Assembly: GCA_016719895.1 (NCBI GenBank)
Contig: JADJYG010000009.1
Coordinates: forward strand, 1 to 19,984
DNA length: 19,984 bases
Direction: 5' to 3'
DNA from: Saprospirales bacterium
Lineage (GTDB): Bacteria; Bacteroidota; Bacteroidia; Chitinophagales; Saprospiraceae
Part shown: piece by piece, positions 1-5,969 of the stretch
How positions within the stretch are numbered: position 1 is the first letter of the stretch
How the letters are laid out: every line of letters starts with the position of its first letter
Notes under the pieces: model-generated
Database searches by the model: none
Told to the model about the DNA's origin: nothing
The model's input: only the letters and a program-made list of their open reading frames with translations
Program-made: the position numbers and the translations under genes

Positions 1-2
1 TG

Positions 3-317
3 TTCGGCTGGATTTTCATCTCGCTGCCGAAGGTGGTGCAAAAGAAGATGAGTTGGCTCACGCTGCTATCAAGCATCGGGCTGGCCGGGGTTGTGGGGTT
101 TATCGGCGGCAGCGTGTTGTCCTACGCCTTTCCGCACCTGCCCGCCGAAATCGTGTGCAGCATCACTTCCATCCTGGGCGCCACCTGCCAGCATTGGATG
201 AATCGCTTCACGCATTTTGCCGACCGCGCCGCAACCCGGGTGGAGGAGGCTGCCCTGGACATGATCGGCAAAGACGAAGCGGAGAAACCCGATAATGAAC
301 CTGAAAACTCGAAATGA
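3..317 (+). CDS. Holin-like small membrane protein, 5' end beyond the window
   Basis: The frame is open from the left edge, so the gene probably starts outside; the first start codon inside is a GTG near 33. The visible part has a hydrophobic stretch (FGWIFISLPKVV), a Lys pair, and a longer Gly-rich membrane segment (SSIGLAGVVGFIGGSVLSYAF). A third moderately hydrophobic stretch with two Cys follows, then a charged, Glu/Asp/Lys-rich C-terminus. Two or three TM helices followed by a charged tail is the plan of many phage holins, but no family signature is decisive. Its TGA overlaps the next ATG (ATGA), suggesting translational coupling. It could equally be another small phage or mobile-element membrane protein. 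Confidence 0.55.
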   Translation, partial: FGWIFISLPKVVQKKMSWLTLLSSIGLAGVVGFIGGSVLSYAFPHLPAEIVCSITSILGATCQHWMNRFTHFADRAATRVEEAALDMIGKDEAEKPDNEPENSK

Positions 318-820
318 ATCATTCACCAATAAAAATGACTCCCAAAATGAAATTCGTTCGCAACATCTTCAAAAGCACTTTAACCCTGGCAGTCTTGGCC
401 ACCGTCAGCCTTTGTGCCGTTTTTGCCGGTCCCGACTCGCTGGGCGCAGCCTTCGACAGCCTCAATGTGGTCAGTTACACCGATCCCACGTCTTTTGTTA
501 CGCCCTCGGCCACGAGCAGCGTGGAGGTGGCCATCACCATTTTGCTCGGCTTGTTTGCCGGCGCTATTCCCGGACTGAAACGTATACCAAAAACTTTCAT
601 CCGCAGTGCGGCGGCGGCGCTGCTGGTGGCCGGCGGCGCGGCAACGTTCAAACTTGGCTTTTTGACCCAGGAGAGTTTCGAGTACGTGATCCAACAGTTT
701 TTGCCCAACTTCGCTTACGCCGGACTGGTCTATAACGCATTGAAGTTTGGGCTGCCATTCATCGGTAAGATGTTAGGAAAGGACTGGAATTTTTTCCAGA
801 GTATCAAACCCGCTCAGTAA
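314..820 (+). CDS. Multi-TM protein with N-terminal signal/anchor, unknown function
   Basis: This 168-aa protein is not recognised. The start chosen overlaps the upstream stop (ATGA); an internal Met at residue 12 would also give a good signal peptide. Residues 12-40 form a positively charged segment followed by a hydrophobic core ending near VFAG, which resembles a signal peptide or first TM. Two further hydrophobic stretches follow (around ITILLGLFAGAIPG and AAAALLVAGGAATFKLGF), and a last amphipathic stretch near the C-terminus. This would be a polytopic inner-membrane or virion-membrane protein. It is followed by a strong hairpin at 851-879. No enzymatic motif is visible. Confidence 0.6.
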   Translation: MNHSPIKMTPKMKFVRNIFKSTLTLAVLATVSLCAVFAGPDSLGAAFDSLNVVSYTDPTSFVTPSATSSVEVAITILLGLFAGAIPGLKRIPKTFIRSAAAALLVAGGAATFKLGFLTQESFEYVIQQFLPNFAYAGLVYNALKFGLPFIGKMLGKDWNFFQSIKPAQ

Positions 821-850
821 TACACCGCGATCTTAATAACCCTCAAACCC

Positions 851-879
851 GCTCCATGCCGGCTAACCCGGTATGGAGC
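851..879 (+). terminator. Strong hairpin between two genes, terminator or processing stem
   Basis: Two 12-base arms (851-862 and 868-879) pair around a 5-nt loop (ctaac). Pairing is perfect except for one G-U wobble in RNA. It sits in the 74-bp gap between the 168-aa and 230-aa genes. No U-tract follows, so an intrinsic terminator is not proven; an attenuator or mRNA processing/stability element is also possible. Confidence 0.4.
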
Positions 880-894
880 ACCATTTATCCGGTG

Positions 895-1587
895 ATGAAA
901 AATGACACCCTGAAAAATATCCTGCTGTGCGCTCTTTTGGCTGCCTGCGCTTTCCTCCTTCGGGGAGGATGCGACGGAAAAAACTCCCTGGAGACGGTCT
1001 ATGTACCGCGTTACGATACCATCTCCCAGTGGAATATCCCCCAGACGCCGGTGCAATGGCAGGAACTGATCGCCGGTAATTCCGCGATCAAACAATTGCT
1101 TCAGGCGACGTTTCAAAAGGTGGTGTACCGGCGCGATACCATTCATGACCGGGTATTTGTCAGCACCCCAACGCCGGTGGATACCCCTATCCTGGTTCTT
1201 CCACAAGCAAACGAATGGGCGGAGGATATCCGGCTCTTCGAAGGCGAAGTACAGGGCGATAGCGGGCATTGCGTGTTCCGATACCTGGCTGGTGTCGGGC
1301 ACGACTCCCTGCAATTCATCGCCATCGAGGGCGCCTGTGAACAAAAGCCCCAAGGCTTGGCGCTGGATTTTCCGCCAGACTTGCCGCTTCGGTTACTGGC
1401 CGGGATTTCCGCCGCGCCGGAGATCCAATTGGGCGCAAAGGTTGGCTGGTCGCCGCAAGCCAGGGGAGTTCGATACGGGCTTCATTCATCCTGGAAGGGC
1501 ATTTACGGAGCGGCCAATTACGCACCCGGCGACAAATCCTGGCTGTTCGAAGCAGGGGTATTGTTGCCGCTTGGAAAACGAAAATGA
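895..1587 (+). CDS. Membrane-anchored spanin-like protein, tentative
   Basis: The start at 895 (MKNDTLKN...) is preferred over an in-frame ATG at 856 because 856 lies inside the hairpin and 895 gives a clean N-terminal anchor, for 230 aa. Residues about 7-22 are hydrophobic (ILLCALLAACAFLL), with Cys residues that could act as a degenerate lipobox. The sequence ETVYVPRYDTI after the anchor resembles anchored proteins in Bacteroidota phages (DUF6808-like, from memory). The middle is mixed, and the C-terminal ~60 residues alternate aromatic and small residues and end in LLPLGKRK, like a small beta domain. Next to a holin-like gene this suggests a lysis or envelope-spanning role. That is inference from context. 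Confidence 0.55.
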   Translation: MKNDTLKNILLCALLAACAFLLRGGCDGKNSLETVYVPRYDTISQWNIPQTPVQWQELIAGNSAIKQLLQATFQKVVYRRDTIHDRVFVSTPTPVDTPILVLPQANEWAEDIRLFEGEVQGDSGHCVFRYLAGVGHDSLQFIAIEGACEQKPQGLALDFPPDLPLRLLAGISAAPEIQLGAKVGWSPQARGVRYGLHSSWKGIYGAANYAPGDKSWLFEAGVLLPLGKRK

Positions 1588-1685
1588 AAAAAATCAAAAT
1601 CATCCGCAAGCGAACTCAAAGTACCTGAAACATCCCCAACCCTACCACAATAACAGGCGCGGATTGGTACGAACTTGAACCCTAA
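1584..1685 (+). pseudogene. Micro-ORF interrupted by an in-frame TGA
   Basis: An ATG overlapping the previous stop (ATGA) opens a very basic peptide (MKKIKIIRKRTQST). After 14 codons it meets TGA at 1626-1628, and the same frame then continues through NIPNPTTITGADWYELEP to TAA at 1683-1685, filling the gap before the next gene. It may be a 33-codon gene broken by one substitution, a 14-aa peptide, or chance. No function can be assigned. Confidence 0.25.
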
Positions 1686-1697
1686 AATACACTCCAA

Positions 1698-2063
1698 ATG
1701 GCTTGTGCAAACGGTTATATCGAAGTCAACGGCGACTGCGTGTACGCCTTCGGAAACGAATCTGGGGTCGGCCCCGACGGAACGCCGCTGCCCCAAAACC
1801 AGAGTGGCGGATTCTGGGACTGGGTAAACAAAAACCTGCCCGACATCCTGATCGCTGCCGGCTCGGTGTGGCAATCGAGCCAGCAAAGCAATAACCAGCA
1901 ACCCAATACTTCACCTAATCCGCAACCGCCGGCGACGAAACAAAACCAAATCCCGGTCTGGGTGTGGATTTTGCTGGCCGTGGCCCTGATCGTCATCTTG
2001 TTTCTGTTCTTGCGTGGACGTAGCACTCAAGTAGTGCAAGTGCCGGCGGGAGCAATGGTTTAA
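1698..2063 (+). CDS. Single-pass membrane protein with Cys-containing N-terminus
   Basis: This 121-aa protein is not recognised. It starts MACANGYIEVNGDCVYAF, a short Cys-bearing head with an NGDC motif. A Gly/Trp-rich segment (GGFWDWVNKNLPDIL) follows, then a Gln/Asn/Pro linker (about residues 55-88), and one clear TM helix (VWVWILLAVALIVILFLFL) with a short basic, then hydrophobic, tail. A head-linker-TM layout with low-complexity linker fits a surface or virion-membrane protein. Neighbours share the one-TM design, which supports a common structural assembly. Confidence 0.6.
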   Translation: MACANGYIEVNGDCVYAFGNESGVGPDGTPLPQNQSGGFWDWVNKNLPDILIAAGSVWQSSQQSNNQQPNTSPNPQPPATKQNQIPVWVWILLAVALIVILFLFLRGRSTQVVQVPAGAMV

Positions 2064-2082
2064 ACCTTAAAAAACGAACAAC

Positions 2083-2214
2083 ATGTGTACCTGTAAAGAC
2101 GAACAAAACAAACCCTGCTGGTGCTGGAAAAAGTGGGCGCTCCTTGGTCTTGGCCTCGCTGCCCTGGCTGGCGCGGCCTGGTGGTATTGGAAGAAGAAAC
2201 GTTCGGCCGGCTGA
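2083..2214 (+). CDS. 43-aa Cys/Trp-rich single-TM peptide
   Basis: This gene was found by reading the gap between its neighbours. The peptide begins MCTCKDEQNKPCWCWKKW, with two CxC motifs, followed by a 14-residue Ala/Leu/Gly helix and an aromatic/basic end (WWYWKKKRSAG). Trp clusters at both membrane borders and Lys-rich flanks are typical of a real one-pass membrane peptide. It lies 19 bp after the previous stop and 22 bp before the next start, in step with the compact cluster. Possible roles include a minor coat protein, a metal- or disulfide-bearing peptide, or a holin/antiholin; none is proven. Confidence 0.6.
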   Translation: MCTCKDEQNKPCWCWKKWALLGLGLAALAGAAWWYWKKKRSAG

Positions 2215-2236
2215 TAAACCCCAAAAATCCCTGACA

Positions 2237-2677
2237 ATGGCCAAGTGTGGACATACGATATGCCCCGATGAAGATTGCGGCTGGACCTACCTGTTCAGCG
2301 GCGAGCGGCGCGACAATTGCCGCCGGGTGCAACGCTGCTTCGAGGACAGTTGCAGCAGCCTCAAGGCCCTCGGGCCTTCGGGGTTTTGTTGCTACGATGC
2401 CTGCCTGGGCCATTGCCACCGTCAGGAAAACAACCCCAAATACCCTTCAGCCTACGCCTCCACCAACGAATACCTGTGCAACAACTTCGACCCCGTGATG
2501 CTCGTCGATTACTTCGGCGCCAACGTGTGCGGGGTGCCGGGGGAGGAAACGAAAGTCGGGCAAGTGCAGCAGGCCACGGAAACATCCAACGCGCAGACGC
2601 GCCGGGTGCTGTTTTTTATCGCCATTGTCATTCTAATCCTGCTCAGCGCATTGCTATGGAAGAACAAGGACAAGTAA
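2237..2677 (+). CDS. Cys-rich protein with C-terminal TM anchor
   Basis: The start at 2237 (MAKCGHTICP) is preferred over upstream in-frame starts because these fall inside the 43-aa gene. The product is 146 aa. Twelve Cys lie in the first ~100 residues, in pairs such as CGHTIC, CRRVQRC, CC and CLGHC, which suggests a disulfide-knitted or metal-binding ectodomain. Residues ~125-141 form a TM helix (VLFFIAIVILILLSALLW) ending in a short basic tail. The last 22 bases overlap the next gene. I do not recognise the family; a Cys-rich ectodomain with a tail anchor would suit an exported or virion-surface protein. Confidence 0.6.
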   Translation: MAKCGHTICPDEDCGWTYLFSGERRDNCRRVQRCFEDSCSSLKALGPSGFCCYDACLGHCHRQENNPKYPSAYASTNEYLCNNFDPVMLVDYFGANVCGVPGEETKVGQVQQATETSNAQTRRVLFFIAIVILILLSALLWKNKDK

Positions 2678-3786
2678 CCCAAGCCGAGGCAAGCGTCGAT
2701 TGGCTGCCGTCGCTGTTCCAGGCTATCGGCAGTGTGTTCGATACGATCTCCACTGCCCTGGAGCCGACTGTCCTTTCGGCGCAAGCGTACTTCCAGCAAC
2801 TGCTCAACGCGCAAGCAGAACTACAAGACCCGCTGGCCCAGGTCAATGAAAACCGCCGGCGCACCGACATGATTTTGATTTACGCGGGTGTGGGCATTAT
2901 CGCGCTTTTGATTATCGCCATCATCATAAAAAAAGAAGGCATGAAAAGTATTTCCCATATCATCATTGTCGCGGCAGTAGCAATCGGCTTGCTACTGTTG
3001 GTGGTCTTTCTTTTTCGACGGGTCAAAGCTTCTCCGGGCACAGGTGGTGAAAACGATAATGGATCCGGTGATGATCCACCGCTCGGCCCCTTGCCTTGCC
3101 AGAACATTCCCAGCAACCTGCCGCCTTTCCAAAATGCCGTGACCCCGCCCGGCGCTAAGGCATACCTGGGCGTACCTGATGCCGATTGGACGCCGGATTT
3201 TGAAGCCCGGCTGCGCGGTTTTTTCCTCGCCGTGGACGTGGAGCCTTCCGATTTTACGATGAAATACTTTGGGGCCGGTTTAATCCGGCAGTACCTGAAC
3301 AGTCCGGATGGGCAGTTGCCCGATTTGATTGTCCTGAAAGGTTCGAAGCGTTGCGGCACGGTGATCGCCACCAACTCGGATGATTTGCCCAAGCCCGTTT
3401 TCTGCATCAACCCCTTCCTGACCTTCGACGATGAGGATCGCTTTAGTTACATCGATGTGGACGGCAAACGGGTTCCAGAGCCATTCGTAGACGATATTGT
3501 CTGGAACCGCGCTGCCATCGAGGGTTCTTTTGGCGGAGGCCGGTACGAACAACACTTCGTTTACAATGAACAAATCGCGGACCGGATCATCGGGTTCTTC
3601 AAGGCAACCGATTTGAAAATTACCGCCCGGAGCGTACTGGCCACCTTGCGAAAATTCCCCGGACAAAAGGACAATAATCTGATTGTCGAATACCTCAACA
3701 GCGGTTACGGCGGGCTTTCATTTAACATGATTGAAAAGGGTTCTATGCGCTGCGATAGCGGGCAAAACATGGTAAATTATCTGTAA
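2656..3786 (+). CDS. In-frame fusion of a 95-aa TM protein and a two-repeat anchored protein
   Basis: One frame runs for 376 aa but looks like two genes. Residues 1-95 (MEEQGQVTQ... to IIAIIIKKEG) are a Gln-rich helical region with one TM helix at the end. Residue 96 is the Met of a second protein (MKSISHIIIVAAVAIG) that matches the start of the separate downstream paralog at 3813. The join has a 7-A run (2928-2934) followed by GGCATGA; one A fewer would end the first protein and recreate an ATGA overlap. The second part has an N-terminal TM helix and a Pro/Gly/Asp linker. It then has two ~65-aa repeats, the first containing DADWTPDFEARLRGFF and ending in KRCG, the second ending in MRCD. Function is unknown. 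Confidence 0.6.
   Translation: MEEQGQVTQAEASVDWLPSLFQAIGSVFDTISTALEPTVLSAQAYFQQLLNAQAELQDPLAQVNENRRRTDMILIYAGVGIIALLIIAIIIKKEGMKSISHIIIVAAVAIGLLLLVVFLFRRVKASPGTGGENDNGSGDDPPLGPLPCQNIPSNLPPFQNAVTPPGAKAYLGVPDADWTPDFEARLRGFFLAVDVEPSDFTMKYFGAGLIRQYLNSPDGQLPDLIVLKGSKRCGTVIATNSDDLPKPVFCINPFLTFDDEDRFSYIDVDGKRVPEPFVDDIVWNRAAIEGSFGGGRYEQHFVYNEQIADRIIGFFKATDLKITARSVLATLRKFPGQKDNNLIVEYLNSGYGGLSFNMIEKGSMRCDSGQNMVNYL
2941..3369 (+). repeat. Tandem gene duplication, copy 1 (near-identical 5' half)
   Basis: This segment, from the second Met to just after the KRCGT codons, is highly similar at DNA level to 3813-4238, with long identical runs around the DADWTPDFEARLRGFF and FTMKYFG codons. Past it, the two genes diverge strongly. 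Confidence 0.8.
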
Positions 3787-3812
3787 AGCACCAGTCAAAT
3801 ATCCATATCGCT

Positions 3813-4238
3813 ATGAAAAGTATTCGAAACATCATTGTTATAGCCGCCGTCGCAATAGGCTTATTAGTGCTGGTAGTATTTCTTTTTCGGCCCGGAAAAG
3901 CCGTGGCAAAAGATAAGAACAACGGTGATGCAACGGGTGATGATCCGCCTGTCGGCCCTTTACCTTGCCAGAACATCCCCGACAACCTGCCACCTTTTCA
4001 AAATGCCGTGACCCCGTCCGGCGCCAAAGCCTTCCTGGGCGTACCTGATGCTGATTGGACGCCGGATTTTGAAGCCCGGTTGCGCGGCTTTTTCCTTGCC
4101 GTGGACGTGGAGCCTTCCGATTTTACGATGAAATATTTCGGAGCCAGTGTCATCTGGCAATACCTGAACAGTCCGGATGGACAGTTGCCCGACCTGGTCG
4201 TGCTCAAAGCCTCGAAACGCTGCGGAACCATCATCGGG
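3813..4238 (+). repeat. Tandem gene duplication, copy 2 (near-identical 5' half)
   Basis: This is the partner of 2941-3369. Similarity starts at the ATG, is weaker in the linker, is strongest in the first repeat domain, and stops soon after the KRCGT codons. Confidence 0.8.
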
Positions 4239-4601
4239 GTACCTTCGCAGTATATTCCCAAACCGCCGTTTTGCCTGTCCTTCACCTCCGGCAATTGGTT
4301 GGAACCCACCTACAGTGCAGACAAGGAAGTCGGAACCGCCGAGTGGGATGGTATCAGAAACGTATTCGGTATTCCCACCTCCGAGTGGACACCCGCCATG
4401 CAATCGCGCGTGAAAGGTTTTTTCAAAGCCGTGAACATCCAACCCTCGGAATGGAATGCCAAGGGCTTGAACCAATGGTATCAAAGACGGCCGGCCAAAG
4501 AATACCTCGTCAGTGCCTTGGGCGGCCTGCCGGATGCCCTGATTACCCAGGGTTGTATGCGTTGTGATGGTAAAAGCGATCAATTTGTAAACGACCTCTG
4601 A
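3813..4601 (+). CDS. Paralogous TM-anchored two-repeat protein, unknown function
   Basis: This 262-aa protein starts with a TM anchor (MKSIRNIIVIAAVAIG..FLF). A basic/Asp linker and the segment GPLPCQNIP lead into two repeats of about 65 residues. Repeat 1 has VPDADWTPDFEARLRGFF and YLNSPDGQLPDLVVL and ends in KRCG. Repeat 2 has IPTSEWTPAMQSRVKGFF and YLVSALGGLPDALI and ends in MRCD. The parallel order shows an ancient internal duplication within a gene that was duplicated again recently, since it mirrors 2941-3786. The C-terminal repeat differs much more between paralogs than the N-terminal one. It lies 26 bp after its paralog and 2 bp before the rhodanese gene. A surface-recognition role is possible, but this is only inference. 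Confidence 0.7.
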   Translation: MKSIRNIIVIAAVAIGLLVLVVFLFRPGKAVAKDKNNGDATGDDPPVGPLPCQNIPDNLPPFQNAVTPSGAKAFLGVPDADWTPDFEARLRGFFLAVDVEPSDFTMKYFGASVIWQYLNSPDGQLPDLVVLKASKRCGTIIGVPSQYIPKPPFCLSFTSGNWLEPTYSADKEVGTAEWDGIRNVFGIPTSEWTPAMQSRVKGFFKAVNIQPSEWNAKGLNQWYQRRPAKEYLVSALGGLPDALITQGCMRCDGKSDQFVNDL

Positions 4602-4603
4602 CC

Positions 4604-4960
4604 ATGAAAACCATCGACTTCAACGAGATTCTTAGGCTTATTCAGACCAGCCAACCGGTGCTTTGCATCGATGTGCGGGAGGCGTATCGCCAGGCTTCGA
4701 TGGATGCGGGGGGGTGGAAAATACCGTACAACGAGATTGCGCGCCATGCCGATCTGCTTTTGCCGTTCAGGGATTGTCTGACGGTGGTTTGTTGTTTGCG
4801 GCCTTCTGGAAGTCAACGCACGACGATTGCCGCCGGCGCCCTTCGGAAACTGGGGTTTAGCGATGTGCGGGAATTGAAAAATGGATTGTACCAGGGATGG
4901 ATTCAAAAGGTGGGACGTAAGGCGAAACTGCCGGTGGCGGCGCAAAGGGTACCTATATGA
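4604..4960 (+). CDS. Rhodanese-like domain protein with altered active loop
   Basis: The 118-aa product fits a single rhodanese domain: CIDVREAYRQASMDAGGWKIP matches the usual D-V-R-x(n)-H/G-x-I-P start, and the helix GALRKLGFSDVRELKNGLYQGW matches the usual AxxLxxxGFxxVxxLxGGxxxW end. The active loop reads VVCCLRPSGSQRT. Cys64 is present but the loop is longer than the common C-R-x-G-x-R, so substrate or activity may differ. The conserved family role is sulfur transfer or sulfide handling in the cytoplasm. It sits 2 bp after the paralog gene and its TGA overlaps the next ATG, so it appears part of the same + strand unit. Confidence 0.75.
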   Translation: MKTIDFNEILRLIQTSQPVLCIDVREAYRQASMDAGGWKIPYNEIARHADLLLPFRDCLTVVCCLRPSGSQRTTIAAGALRKLGFSDVRELKNGLYQGWIQKVGRKAKLPVAAQRVPI

Positions 4961-5097
4961 TCCCGTTGTTGTTTATGGACCCGCAGTGGATAAAGAAGAA
5001 CCCGGTTCCTGCAATATTGATTGCTGTGATCTTTATTTGCCTCGGTATGGCCTTGATGGACTGGTGGAGAAGGAGGTACAAAATTGCACACACTTGA
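4957..5097 (+). CDS. 46-aa single-TM peptide
   Basis: The ATG overlaps the rhodanese stop (ATGA). The peptide has a short head (MIPLLFMDPQWIKKNP), one TM helix (AILIAVIFICLGMALM) and a basic border (DWWRRRYK). This charge pattern fits a small inner-membrane protein. It closes the + strand cluster, 41 bp before the convergent end of the metal island. Not recognised. Confidence 0.5.
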   Translation: MIPLLFMDPQWIKKNPVPAILIAVIFICLGMALMDWWRRRYKIAHT

Positions 5098-5138
5098 CCG
5101 ATGGCAAGTTTTTGGTCATTGGATGACTCAAGATGATT

Positions 5139-5348
5139 TTAGCAACACCCTTTATTTTCCTGGATCGGCGGACACTTTACAGAACCGTAGGAGCAAAACA
5201 CGCAACAATCACCCGGTTTGGGTTTTAGTAGTGTTTTACAGTTTTCACATTCATAGAAAAACACGCAACAATCCGTAGGCATTGTTTCCTGCTTTTTATG
5301 ACCGCAACTGGGGCAAGTGATTACTGATTCCAAAAGTATGGTATTCAT
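5139..5348 (-). CDS. GDCCVxC domain protein (Cys form of a seleno-protein family)
   Basis: This 69-aa protein carries GDCCVFC at residues 46-52, the defining motif of the small GDCCVxC (seleno)protein family known from metal-resistance loci. All motif positions are encoded here by ordinary Cys codons, not TGA. Further Cys sites are CPSC (12-15), DCC (26-28), ECENC (33-37), KCPP and a terminal CC, 13 Cys in all. The ATG overlaps the merTP stop by 4 bases, so it is translationally coupled to mercury-type uptake. A cytoplasmic metal- or thiol-handling role is likely but not established. Confidence 0.8.
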   Translation of the reverse strand: MNTILLESVITCPSCGHKKQETMPTDCCVFFYECENCKTLLKPKPGDCCVFCSYGSVKCPPIQENKGCC

Positions 5349-5950
5349 TTTTGCAGACTTTTTGAGTGGATCACCGAATAACCGCTTGCATCAATTGCCT
5401 TTTCAATTTCCACGACGCTAATCTTGGCCGGGTCGAAGAGGACCGTAGCTTGAGCATCGGCAAATGAAGCCGTTGCCTCAACTATGCCTGGCAGTTTGTC
5501 TATTTCAGCTTTGATATGATGCTCACAACTTGCACAGGTCATTCCTTCGATACTCACTTCTACCTTTTGAATCTGATTTTGTTCCAGATTGACCGATTGT
5601 TTACCCGCATTTTGGAAAAATATGCCTCCATAAAGTGGGAATGCCGAAGTAACAACGGCAAAAGCGGTTATAAAAAACAAAAAGGTTTTGGTTTGTATAA
5701 ACGGCTGTTTATGGCTGGGCTTGCAGCCACAATCGTCCATCGGTACGGGTCTCAACTTTTGATACCAGGCAAAGCCCAAGGCTAAGACAGTTACACCTAA
5801 CAGGTAAGGCCGTGCTGGTTCGATCCACGAAAAAGCAGAAGCCATACTACTGGTTCCAGCGAGAAACGCCACGACCGGAGTGATGCAGCATAGCGACGAG
5901 GCAACTGCCGTAAAGAGTCCGGCAAGCGGCGCTGAATTTTCAAGTTTCAT
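5345..5950 (-). CDS. merTP: MerTP-type metal transport protein (MerT fused to MerP-like HMA)
   Basis: The product is 201 aa. TM1 carries the vicinal Cys pair of MerT (SLCCITPV, residues 21-22). TM2 follows (LLGVTVLALGFAWY), then a cytoplasmic loop with the second Cys site (CGC, 74-76), TM3 (~89-110), and a C-terminal periplasmic HMA domain with GMTCASC (136-142) replacing separate MerP. In the family, periplasmic Hg(II) passes from the HMA Cys pair to the TM1 pair and inwards. No MerA is present in the window, so the role may be sensing, scavenging, or transport of another soft metal. It is preceded by a truncated ArsR-like regulator and coupled to the GDCCVxC gene. Confidence 0.85.
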   Translation of the reverse strand: MKLENSAPLAGLFTAVASSLCCITPVVAFLAGTSSMASAFSWIEPARPYLLGVTVLALGFAWYQKLRPVPMDDCGCKPSHKQPFIQTKTFLFFITAFAVVTSAFPLYGGIFFQNAGKQSVNLEQNQIQKVEVSIEGMTCASCEHHIKAEIDKLPGIVEATASFADAQATVLFDPAKISVVEIEKAIDASGYSVIHSKSLQK

Positions 5951-5969
5951 GTTTCGATTATTTAGCGTT

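Noticed and set aside
2275..2655. Extending the 376-aa fused frame upstream to an ATG at 2275 (503 aa)
   Set aside because: The extra part overlaps the Cys-rich gene in another frame and is Arg/Pro-rich nonsense; the Met at 2656 gives a sensible start.
5084..5278. + strand ORF after the 46-aa peptide
   Set aside because: It is antisense to the GDCCVxC gene, which has a clear family motif.
5139..5348. Selenocysteine in the GDCCVxC protein
   Set aside because: All motif positions are encoded by Cys codons, and no in-frame TGA occurs before the stop.
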